From: Chitinophagaceae bacterium
GTDB taxonomy: Bacteria; Bacteroidota; Bacteroidia; Chitinophagales; Chitinophagaceae
Reading direction: 5' to 3'
Length of the DNA stretch: 64,000 nucleotides
NCBI GenBank assembly: GCA_017853575.1
Contig: JAFMJI010000008.1
Location: 28,577 to 92,576, forward strand
Position 1 is the first letter of the stretch. The number at the start of each line of letters is the position of its first letter. Under the pieces are notes generated by a model. The model ran no database searches and was not told the DNA's origin. It was given only the letters and a program-made list of their open reading frames with translations. Positions 26,027 through 33,338 of the stretch are shown piece after piece. The position numbers were made by a program, and so were the translations under genes.

Positions 26027-27220
26027 TTACTGTTCATTCATCGCATCCATGTAGGTAGCAAGATCTTTGTCTCCTCTTCCACTTAAACAAATAACTGAAA
26101 CCTCATCAGGCTTCATTTTCAAATCATTCAACACTGCAAATGCATGTGCGGTTTCCAATGCCGGAATAATACCTTCTAATTTTGACACTTCAAATGCAGA
26201 TTTCATTGCCTCTTCATCTGTAGCGGAGAGAAATTTACCACGCTTAGAAGCAAATAGGTTTGCATGAATTGGCCCAATTCCCGGATAATCCAACCCAGCA
26301 GAAATGCTATGAGGCTCCACAACCTGACCATCTATCGTTTGCATTACAATGCTCTTGCTGCCGTGTAGAATTCCAGGAACACCTAGTTGTGTGGTTGCGG
26401 CACTTTGTCCACTGTTTACACCATGGCCTGCTGCTTCTACAGCAACAATTTCGACTGATGGCTCATCTAAAAAATGATAAAAAGCACCAGCAGCATTGCT
26501 TCCACCACCCACACAAGCAATCACCCGTGTAGGCAATGGATTGCCTATAACAGCATTTAATTGATCTCTCATTTCTTTGCTGATCACTGATTGGAATTTT
26601 GCAACCATATCAGGATAGGGATGTGGGCCAACCACAGATCCAATGATGTAATGCGTATCAACCGGATTATTGATCCAATCTCTGATTGCTTCATTGGTAG
26701 CATCTTTTAAAGTTTTGCTTCCACTGGTTGCAGGAATTACTTTGGCACCTAACATTTTCATCCTAGCTACATTCGGAGCTTGACGTTTAATATCTTTCTC
26801 TCCCATGTAAACAATACATTCAAGTCCTTTTAAGGCACAAACAGTTGCTGTTGCTACTCCATGCTGCCCTGCACCGGTTTCAGCGATGATTCTGGTTTTA
26901 CCTAATCTTAATGCAAGCAAAATCTGACCGATGGTATTATTTATTTTATGTGCACCTGTATGACATAGGTCTTCTCGCTTTAAGTAAATACCAGTATTGT
27001 ATTTTTTACTTAATCTTTCCGCAAAGAAAAGAGGTGTTGGTCGGCCAACATAATCTTTGAGCAAAGCATGATATTCTTTTTGGAAGGATGGATCATTGTA
27101 GATCTCCAAATAGTTGTGTTGTAGTTGTTCCACATTTTGATACAGCATTTCTGGTATAAATGCGCCACCAAAATCTCCATAATAGCCATGTACATCTGGG
27201 CTAGTATATGTGTTATTCAT
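26027..27220 (-). CDS. trpB: Tryptophan synthase beta subunit
   Basis: 397-residue PLP enzyme joining indole and serine. The PLP lysine is in REDLCHTGAHKINNTIGQ (Lys92 of this protein), the catalytic ETGAGQHGVATATVCAL follows near 112, and the phosphate-binding loop VGGGSNAAGAF is near 233. It is a standard TrpB1-type length. ATG overlaps the trpF stop (ATGA). Confidence 0.97.
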   Translation of the reverse strand: MNNTYTSPDVHGYYGDFGGAFIPEMLYQNVEQLQHNYLEIYNDPSFQKEYHALLKDYVGRPTPLFFAERLSKKYNTGIYLKREDLCHTGAHKINNTIGQILLALRLGKTRIIAETGAGQHGVATATVCALKGLECIVYMGEKDIKRQAPNVARMKMLGAKVIPATSGSKTLKDATNEAIRDWINNPVDTHYIIGSVVGPHPYPDMVAKFQSVISKEMRDQLNAVIGNPLPTRVIACVGGGSNAAGAFYHFLDEPSVEIVAVEAAGHGVNSGQSAATTQLGVPGILHGSKSIVMQTIDGQVVEPHSISAGLDYPGIGPIHANLFASKRGKFLSATDEEAMKSAFEVSKLEGIIPALETAHAFAVLNDLKMKPDEVSVICLSGRGDKDLATYMDAMNEQ

Positions 27221-27858
27221 TTTCCATAATTTTTAAAACGTCCGACAAAATCTGCAACAAGACCAATGTTTTTTAACCCGGGTTTTATTTCAAATTTACT
27301 GTTGACATCAACAGCATACATCTTGTCACTCTTTGTCCTAAATGCTGCTATTTGCTCAGCGTCAGAAATTGAAATACCACCACTTAAAAAATATGGTCGC
27401 TGCAAAGGTACCAACAATTGTTCCCAGTTGAATTTCTGTCCTGTGCCACCATGTTGCTCACCCCTCGAATCAAACAAAAAGTAATCTACATCGTTGTAAG
27501 GTTTTGTTATCTGTTCAAGATCATCTAAAGGGCCTACACGAAAGGCTTTTATTACATTACTAAATTTAAGAACCTCACAACAATATTCTGGCGATTCATC
27601 TCCATGCAGCTGAACAAAATCAAGTTTCCACTTTTGAACTATATACTTCAGCTCTGTGATATTCGCATCAACAAATACCCCCACCCTCGAAATTTTCATG
27701 TTAGAAATCTGATGGATTTGATCATCTGAAAAAGATTTTCCAACATATCTTGGTGATTTTTCATAAAATATAAATCCAACATAATCCACTTCAAGTTCAA
27801 CTAGTTGTTGAACCTGATCGAAATCTGTCATACCACAAACTTTAACACAAACACTCAT
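27217..27858 (-). CDS. trpF: Phosphoribosylanthranilate isomerase
   Basis: 213-residue barrel. The catalytic cysteine is in VKVCGMTDFDQV (Cys8), with YVGFIFYEKSPRYV, VQLHGDESPEYC and the catalytic aspartate in AVDVNSKFEIKPGLKN near 190. It overlaps trpC upstream and trpB downstream by 4 bp each. Separate trpC and trpF genes are normal for Bacteroidota. Confidence 0.96.
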   Translation of the reverse strand: MSVCVKVCGMTDFDQVQQLVELEVDYVGFIFYEKSPRYVGKSFSDDQIHQISNMKISRVGVFVDANITELKYIVQKWKLDFVQLHGDESPEYCCEVLKFSNVIKAFRVGPLDDLEQITKPYNDVDYFLFDSRGEQHGGTGQKFNWEQLLVPLQRPYFLSGGISISDAEQIAAFRTKSDKMYAVDVNSKFEIKPGLKNIGLVADFVGRFKNYGK

Positions 27859-28637
27859 TTCAATTCATTTATAAATGACCGTAGTGAATCGCCCGGATGA
27901 CTACTCTTCATAAAATTCTCTCCAATCAAAAAACCTTTATAACCATGTTCTCTGAAGATTTTCACTTCGGATGCATGATTGATTCCACTTTCCGCTACTT
28001 TAATTTTTTGTGAAGGTAGTTTTGCGGCCATTTCAAGACTTCTTTCAATATTTACTGAAAAGGTCTTCAAACTTCTGTTATTGATTCCCACCAATTGCGC
28101 TTCATCGCAAATATGGGAGAATTCATCTTTATCATGTAATTCAAGTAGCACCTCCATTCCAAGCTGATTTGCAAGTTTTGCATAAGTCTTTACTTCCGAA
28201 GGTTTCAAACAAGATGCTATCAATAATATTAGATCTGCACCAATAGACTTTGCTTCATGAATTTGGTACTCATCTACAATAAATTCTTTCCTAAGAATGG
28301 GAATAGAAATTGAATTTCGAACAGTCAAAATATCATCATTGCTTCCTCCAAAGAATGCCTGATCTGTTAAGATTGAAATTGCTGAAGCTCCTGCCTGTTG
28401 ATAAGCAAATACAACATCATTAACATTTAGCTGATCATTGATCACCCCCTTTGAAGGAGATTTTCTTTTATGTTCTGCAATAATACCGGTAGCACCGGGC
28501 TCTTGAAGGGTTTTGCTGATAGAAATACATGTACGGTTATAGTATTGCGACTTTTCCAATGCCTTAAGGGGTTGAAGTATTTTGGAACTCTCAACCTCTA
28601 GACGTTTTTTAGCAATAATTGTTTCTAAAATGTTCAT
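27855..28637 (-). CDS. trpC: Indole-3-glycerol phosphate synthase
   Basis: 260-residue barrel. Visible motifs are IAEHKRKSPSKGVIN near 55 with the catalytic lysine, SILTDQAFFGGSNDDI near 90, ILRKEFIVDEYQIHEA near 115, and LVGINNRSLKTFSVNIE and VAESGINHASEV near the phosphate site. It closes the indole ring by decarboxylation. It starts 2 bp after the trpD stop. Confidence 0.97.
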   Translation of the reverse strand: MNILETIIAKKRLEVESSKILQPLKALEKSQYYNRTCISISKTLQEPGATGIIAEHKRKSPSKGVINDQLNVNDVVFAYQQAGASAISILTDQAFFGGSNDDILTVRNSISIPILRKEFIVDEYQIHEAKSIGADLILLIASCLKPSEVKTYAKLANQLGMEVLLELHDKDEFSHICDEAQLVGINNRSLKTFSVNIERSLEMAAKLPSQKIKVAESGINHASEVKIFREHGYKGFLIGENFMKSSHPGDSLRSFINELK

Positions 28638-28639
28638 AC

Positions 28640-29632
28640 CTATTGCAATTCAATCAGCTTTTTTAATGAGCTTAACGCTTTACCTGACTGTAGACTCTCA
28701 CTAGCAGCCTGAAAAGCAGCTGAATAATCATTGTATTCATCAGTCAACATCAATCCCATTGCTGCATTCGAGCATACTACTGCATTTTGTGCTTTTGTGC
28801 CTTTACCCTCTAAAATATTCATAAAGATCTTTACTGCATCTTCAACTTTGTCTCCTCCAGCAATATCTGAAGCGTTTGCCACTAAACCTCCCAATGATGA
28901 AGGACTGTATAATTTTTCACCATCTGATGTAATAACCTTCACATCAGAAGTAAGAGATATTTCATCATACCCATCAAGTGAATGAACAATTGCAAAAGAT
29001 GTTGCATCATGTTGAAGAAGATAAGTATACAATCTTGCAATTTCCAAATTATAAACACCAATGAGCTGATAAGCAGGCTTGGAAGGATTTACAACTGGAC
29101 CCAACAGGTTGAAGAAGGTCCTTACCCTCAAATTTTTTCTTATAGGTCCTACCGTTTTTAAAGCAGGATGAAAAAATGGAGCATGCAAAAAACACATATT
29201 CGAAACCTCAAGCTCTTTTCTTAGTGCGTGTTGATCATTTTTAAACTTATATCCAACGCTTTCCATGAGGTTCGAGGCACCACTCACACTGCTTGCGCCA
29301 TAGTTTCCATGTTTTGCAACAGGATGTCCGGCGCCTGCAATGATAAAACAGGAAAGAGTTGAAATATTGAATGTATTCTTACCATCTCCGCCTGTACCTA
29401 CTACATCAATTACCTTTTTTCCTTCAAAATCAACAGCAACAGAAAGCTCAAGCAATGCATCTCGGAAACCCATTAATTCATCAATGGTAATAGAGCGCAT
29501 CAAATACACCGTCATGAATCCACTTAGTTCGTGTTCATTGTAAGCACCTTTCCCGATTGAGATGAGTATCTCTCGAGCATCTTCACGTGAAAGGGTTCTG
29601 TGTTCAAATAAATAATTTAAAATCTTTTTCAT
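28640..29632 (-). CDS. trpD: Anthranilate phosphoribosyltransferase
   Basis: 330 residues. The PRPP-binding motif VVGTGGDGKNTFNIST is near 79-94, KHGNYGASSVSGASNLMESVG near 110-130, and FFHPALKTVGPIRKNLRVRTFFNLLGPVVNP near 155-185. The N-terminal helical domain includes LSREDAREI. Transfers phosphoribose to anthranilate. It is not fused to the glutaminase, which has its own gene 2 bp upstream. Confidence 0.97.
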   Translation of the reverse strand: MKKILNYLFEHRTLSREDAREILISIGKGAYNEHELSGFMTVYLMRSITIDELMGFRDALLELSVAVDFEGKKVIDVVGTGGDGKNTFNISTLSCFIIAGAGHPVAKHGNYGASSVSGASNLMESVGYKFKNDQHALRKELEVSNMCFLHAPFFHPALKTVGPIRKNLRVRTFFNLLGPVVNPSKPAYQLIGVYNLEIARLYTYLLQHDATSFAIVHSLDGYDEISLTSDVKVITSDGEKLYSPSSLGGLVANASDIAGGDKVEDAVKIFMNILEGKGTKAQNAVVCSNAAMGLMLTDEYNDYSAAFQAASESLQSGKALSSLKKLIELQ

Positions 29633-29634
29633 CC

Positions 29635-30237
29635 TTATTTTTTTGGAATCAACCAGTTTTCAAGCATTTTTTTTCCTGAGGGAGTAAGTACACTTTCTGG
29701 GTGAAATTGCACTCCTTGAACATCATATGTTTTATGTCTAATAGACATGATCATGCCATTATTGTCTTTAGAGGTGATTTCCAAAGAGTCAGGAAGATGA
29801 TCATTGCTGATTACCCAGCTGTGATACCTGCCAACCTGCAAAATATTTTCCATCCCAATAAACCAATCATTTTTTTGATGAGACGATTTTAGATCTGGCA
29901 TCAAATTAATTTCAGTAGCAATTCCGTGAAATACTTGAGGCAAGTTGATCAAATTTCCACCAAATGCTTGACCAATGGCCTGTTCACCAAGACATACTCC
30001 AAAAATAGAATGACTAGGTCCATAGGTTTTTATCAGCTCCAACAGAATGCCCGCTTCCTCAGGAATACCCGGTCCAGGTGACAATAATATCTTTTCATAG
30101 TTGCCAACCTCATTGAGTGCGATTTCATCATTTCTGAATACATCGATTTCATCACCGATAATCTCTCTTGCCAAGTGAACAAGGTTGTATGTGAAAGAAT
30201 CATAATTATCCAATACGAGCAATTTCTTGTAACCCAC
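29635..30237 (-). CDS. trpG: Anthranilate synthase component II (glutamine amidotransferase)
   Basis: 200 residues from GTG 30237, 10 bp after trpE; no ATG fits better. The N-terminus LLVLDNYDSFTYNLVHL is typical. The nucleophile cysteine sits in FGVCLGEQAIGQAFGG near residue 82, where many TrpG/PabA proteins have GHQ, so a glutamate replaces the usual histidine. The remaining triad is in GVQFHPESVLTPSGKK near 182. It supplies ammonia to TrpE. It could also serve aminodeoxychorismate synthase if no separate pabA exists. Confidence 0.93.
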   Translation of the reverse strand: MGYKKLLVLDNYDSFTYNLVHLAREIIGDEIDVFRNDEIALNEVGNYEKILLSPGPGIPEEAGILLELIKTYGPSHSIFGVCLGEQAIGQAFGGNLINLPQVFHGIATEINLMPDLKSSHQKNDWFIGMENILQVGRYHSWVISNDHLPDSLEITSKDNNGMIMSIRHKTYDVQGVQFHPESVLTPSGKKMLENWLIPKK

Positions 30238-30247
30238 TTTTATGATT

Positions 30248-31684
30248 TTACTTTTGATTGATGGTTGTTGCTTGGAGAATTGCTTTTTTTAATGCCCCTA
30301 ACTTATTGTTGACTTCTTGTAATTCATTTTCAGGAACACTTGATGCCACCACACCTGCACCTGCCTGATAATAAAGTGTATTGTTTTTGCTCAGGAAACT
30401 CCTAATTAAGATAGCATGATTGAAAGAACCATTAAATCCTACGAATCCAATAGCTCCTCCGTAGAAAGAACGTGATGTAGGTTCATATTGATCAATCAAT
30501 TCCATGGCGCGAAATTTAGGCGCACCGCTCAAAGTACCCGCCGGAAAGGTGTTTGCCATCAGAGAAAAGGGATTTGCATTTTTCTTCACGCTTGCTACCA
30601 CTTCACTTACCAAATGAATCACATGCGAATAAAACTTTACTTGGCGATATTGAGAAACCTGCACATGATCACAAACCCTGCTGAGATCATTTCTAGCGAG
30701 ATCGACCAACATAACATGTTCTGCATTTTCTTTTGGATCCTGCAAAAGACGTTCCGCTTCTTTTCGATCCAAAGCATCATCGCCTGTTCGCTTGAATGTA
30801 CCAGCAATTGGATGTACTATTGCTTTGTTATTTGCAATAATCAACTGACTCTCGGGTGAAGAGCCCATCAACCTGTATTCGCCATAATCGAAATAAAACA
30901 AATAAGGAGAAGGATTGATCATCCTTAATGCTCTGTACACATTAAATTCATCACCTTTAAACGATTGTTGGAACCTTCTACTGAGTACAATCTGAAAAAC
31001 ATCTCCACGATTACAATGTCCAATACCCTTTTTTACCATTTCCAAATAAGCTTCATCCAACATATTTGAGACTTCCTCACCATTCAATGAAAATGGAAAT
31101 TGAGGAAGATCCTTCCCGAAAATGATGTCTTCTATTTGTTGCTTATTTCCATCGAGTCCATCAACATGATTTTCAAGCAACAACATTTCATCTCTAAAAT
31201 GATCAATTGCTATTACGTATTGATACAATCGATAGCGCATCAACGGAATAAATTCCTGAAAATCGCCGCTGTTCAAGCGGTATTCTTTATCTCTAAATTT
31301 TACAGTCTCAAAAAAAGTAACTGCATCAAAAGTGGTATAACCAAACAATCCCTGTGCATATGCTTCTTCTTTTAGTGAACTAGATACCTCAAAGCGATTC
31401 ATAAAATTCCAAATCAGTGTAGGCACCTCGGCATCAGCCAATGGAATTTTTTCCGGATCACTGTTTGGATATTTAAATTCCACCTCTTCATTAGAAGTAA
31501 TCTCCATGCCTGCTATTGCATTGATGGCAATAAAAGAAAAACTGTTTTCTGATGTATGATGATCGGTACTCTCTAGCAGAATGGTATCCCTAAACTTATC
31601 CCTTAACCTTAGGTAAATACCCACAGGAGTATAAAGATCTGCAGGCAATTTTTTGAAACTCGTTGTTAACTTAATTTTTTCCAT
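30248..31684 (-). CDS. trpE: Anthranilate synthase component I
   Basis: 478 residues from ATG 31684 (MEKIKLTTSF); a TTG six codons upstream is unlikely. It makes anthranilate from chorismate with ammonia from TrpG. The chorismate-binding region shows VFQIVLSRRFQQSF near 240, SPESQLI near 287, PIAGTFKRTGDDALDRKEAERLLQDPKENAEHVMLVDLARNDLSRVC near 303-350, FPAGTLSGAPKFRAMELID near 395, and GAIGFVGFNGSFNHAILIRS near 425. The N-terminal domain with LESTDHHT may form the feedback site for tryptophan. First gene of the operon, downstream of a candidate attenuator. Confidence 0.96.
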   Translation of the reverse strand: MEKIKLTTSFKKLPADLYTPVGIYLRLRDKFRDTILLESTDHHTSENSFSFIAINAIAGMEITSNEEVEFKYPNSDPEKIPLADAEVPTLIWNFMNRFEVSSSLKEEAYAQGLFGYTTFDAVTFFETVKFRDKEYRLNSGDFQEFIPLMRYRLYQYVIAIDHFRDEMLLLENHVDGLDGNKQQIEDIIFGKDLPQFPFSLNGEEVSNMLDEAYLEMVKKGIGHCNRGDVFQIVLSRRFQQSFKGDEFNVYRALRMINPSPYLFYFDYGEYRLMGSSPESQLIIANNKAIVHPIAGTFKRTGDDALDRKEAERLLQDPKENAEHVMLVDLARNDLSRVCDHVQVSQYRQVKFYSHVIHLVSEVVASVKKNANPFSLMANTFPAGTLSGAPKFRAMELIDQYEPTSRSFYGGAIGFVGFNGSFNHAILIRSFLSKNNTLYYQAGAGVVASSVPENELQEVNNKLGALKKAILQATTINQK

Positions 31685-31708
31685 TTTTATTTCTTCAAAC
31701 AAAAAATA

Positions 31709-31731
31709 AAAGCCCCGAAATTCGGGGCTTT
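31709..31731 (-). terminator. Attenuator-type terminator ahead of trpE
   Basis: 11-bp inverted repeat (31709-31719 with 31721-31731), core AAGCCCC/GGGGCTT, followed on the minus strand by TATTTTTTG. It lies 24 bp upstream of the trpE ATG and about 150 bp after the smpB stop. Placement between a Trp-containing leader frame and trpE suggests an attenuator; it could instead simply end the accD-smpB transcript. Confidence 0.75.
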
Positions 31732-31764
31732 GAATATGTTATAAAACAAGATTGACTACCCCTG

Positions 31765-31809
31765 TTATGAGATAGTATGCCAACCGTTGTTTGTATTGAA
31801 CAATTTCAT
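31765..31809 (-). CDS. Candidate trp leader peptide (14 residues, one Trp)
   Basis: Minus-strand frame ATG (31807-31809) to TAA (31765-31767) reading MKLFNTNNGWHTIS. The single Trp codon TGG lies at 31780-31782. Directly after it, ACTATC (31771-31776) can pair with GGTAGT (31755-31760). That second arm overlaps GGGG (31759-31762), which could alternatively pair with CCCC in the terminator arm (31724-31727). A ribosome stalled at the Trp codon would cover ACTATC and favour the alternative pairing. This is textbook attenuation geometry, but the 2:3 pairing is only about 5 bp and only one Trp codon is present. Inference, not proven. Confidence 0.5.
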   Translation of the reverse strand: MKLFNTNNGWHTIS

Positions 31810-31814
31810 TTGAA

Positions 31815-31846
31815 CAAAATTGCAGAAAAAGATTCAAAATTCCAAA
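31815..31846 (-). promoter_or_regulatory. Candidate trp operon promoter
   Basis: On the minus strand, TTTG (31843-31846), a 20-bp spacer, then CAATTTTG (31815-31822), one mismatch from TAnnTTTG. The predicted start would fall at or next to the ATG of the leader peptide (31809), so the leader would be read from a leaderless transcript. Confidence 0.4.
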
Positions 31847-31884
31847 TAGGAAATAATCTTTCGGAAAACTACACCGTGACTGAT

Positions 31885-32319
31885 TTATTTGACGTAGCGT
31901 TTAATCTCACGCTGGGTCTCTCGTTCTTTGATGCTTTCCCTTTTATCATGGAGTTTTTTCCCTTTACCCAGTCCAATTTTCATTTTTGCATACCCTCTTT
32001 CATTGAAATATATGCTGAGGGGAATGATGGTATAACCTTTTTCCTTGAGCTTTTGTTGGATTTTGCCCAATTCCTTTTTCTTTAGTAGCAGTTTTCTTTC
32101 TCTGGTTGGATTGTGATTTGCATAACTTCCATATTCATACGGCGAGATATGTAAACCTTTTAAATAGAGTTCTCCACGATCTATCAAACAGTAGCTGTCA
32201 TTAAAACTCACACGCCCATCCCGGATGGCTTTTACTTCAGTGCCCGTCAATATCATACCCGCATCAAATTTTTCTTCGATGAAGTATTCGTACGAAGCTG
32301 AGCGATTCTTGATTTCCAT
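31885..32319 (-). CDS. smpB: SsrA-binding protein SmpB
   Basis: 144 residues, normal length. It binds tmRNA and brings it to stalled ribosomes for trans-translation. The OB-fold core has NRSASYEYFIEEKFDAGMILTGTEVKAIRDGRVSFNDSY (about 5-43), LKGLHISPYEYGSYANHNPTRERKLLL and YFNERGYAKMKIGLGKGKKLHDKRE; the basic C-terminal tail ends in REIKRYVK. tmRNA itself is not seen in the window. accD is 23 bp upstream. Confidence 0.96.
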   Translation of the reverse strand: MEIKNRSASYEYFIEEKFDAGMILTGTEVKAIRDGRVSFNDSYCLIDRGELYLKGLHISPYEYGSYANHNPTRERKLLLKKKELGKIQQKLKEKGYTIIPLSIYFNERGYAKMKIGLGKGKKLHDKRESIKERETQREIKRYVK

Positions 32320-32342
32320 TTTGATGGACCAGTTATTTTAGA

Positions 32343-33260
32343 TTAACTGGCAAATAAAGAGAGCAAAGTAGCAATCCTGTTTTTTAGATCTTTTCTTCCC
32401 ACGATCATATCCAGGAATCCATGTTCAATAAGAAATTCTGATGTTTGGAATCCTTCGGGCAAGTCTTTCTTGATGGTTTCTTTAATTACCCTCGGACCCG
32501 CAAATCCAATCATAGCGCCGGGTTCACCGATATTGACATCTCCAACCATCGCAAAAGAAGCTGTAGTTCCGCCATATGTAGGATCAGTACAAAGAGAAAT
32601 ATAAGGGATGCCTGCAACGGCAAGCTTACTGATTTTTCCAATCGTTTTCGGAAGTTGCATCAAGGAAAAAGCACTTTCCATCATTCTTGCTCCTCCACTT
32701 TTGCTGATGATCATAAGTGGGATACGGTGTTGAAGACAATATTCTGCAGATCGTGCAATCTTTTCGCCCATCACACTTCCAAGAGATCCGCCGATGAAGT
32801 TGAAATCCATGCAGGACACAACCAAATCATGACCTCCAACTTTTCCAACAGCAGATGTAATAGAATCATGCAAGCCGGTTTTTGAATAGGCTTCATCCAA
32901 TCGTTTTTTGTATGGTTTCAAATCATTGAAACCCAGAAAATCGATTGACTTGACCTCTGCAAACAGTTCAGTATATTGATGATCGTCAAATAAAAAGTCA
33001 AAATATTCCTCACTTCCAATACGATGGTGGTAGTTACACTTAGGACAAACAGACAGATTTTCTTTTAACTCATCCGTTGTGCATGTGTATTTACAAGATG
33101 GACACTTGGTCCAAAGTCCATCAGGAGTTTCCTTTTTTTCAGACGTTGAAGTACTGATACCCTTTTTCCGTCTCTTGAACCAACTCGTAGAGGATGTTTC
33201 CTGCTCAGGCATTGAACCGGAAAGTTGTGCATTAAAGTCTTCTTCTCTTTTAAGTGCCAT
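32343..33260 (-). CDS. accD: Acetyl-CoA carboxylase carboxyltransferase beta subunit
   Basis: 305 residues. An N-terminal zinc ribbon has Cys53, Cys56, Cys72 and Cys75 (CPSCKYTC and VCPKCNYHH). The crotonase-like carboxyltransferase domain follows with SKSGGARMMESAFSLMQLPKT near 195-215 and TDPTYGGTTASFAMVGDVNIGEPGAMIGFAGPRVI near 225-260. It transfers CO2 from biotin to acetyl-CoA with AccA. The ATG at 33260 gives about 16 extra N-terminal residues over the next ATG (33212), but the -7 box 26 bp before 33260 supports the longer form. Confidence 0.95.
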   Translation of the reverse strand: MALKREEDFNAQLSGSMPEQETSSTSWFKRRKKGISTSTSEKKETPDGLWTKCPSCKYTCTTDELKENLSVCPKCNYHHRIGSEEYFDFLFDDHQYTELFAEVKSIDFLGFNDLKPYKKRLDEAYSKTGLHDSITSAVGKVGGHDLVVSCMDFNFIGGSLGSVMGEKIARSAEYCLQHRIPLMIISKSGGARMMESAFSLMQLPKTIGKISKLAVAGIPYISLCTDPTYGGTTASFAMVGDVNIGEPGAMIGFAGPRVIKETIKKDLPEGFQTSEFLIEHGFLDMIVGRKDLKNRIATLLSLFAS

Positions 33261-33285
33261 TCGCTACATGTGTTGTTTCTGGCTA

Positions 33286-33293
33286 CAAATATA
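33286..33293 (-). promoter_or_regulatory. -7 box of the accD promoter
   Basis: Minus-strand TATATTTG, a perfect TAnnTTTG, ending 26 bp before the accD ATG. A short 5' leader of about 20 nt is implied. No clear -33 element. Confidence 0.5.
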
Positions 33294-33338
33294 ATTCATC
33301 CATTTTTTATAGGATGCCTATGTGTAACAAATTGAATA

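Noticed and set aside
29580..29600. CACGTG with partial symmetry as a parS site
   Set aside because: Lies inside trpD and matches the parS consensus at only about 11 of 16 positions, in a conserved coding motif. A similar CACGTG in the phosphopantetheinyl transferase gene was rejected for the same reason.
31777..32085. Plus-strand frame across the trp leader and smpB end
   Set aside because: Opposite to smpB and the leader peptide; no recognisable protein features.
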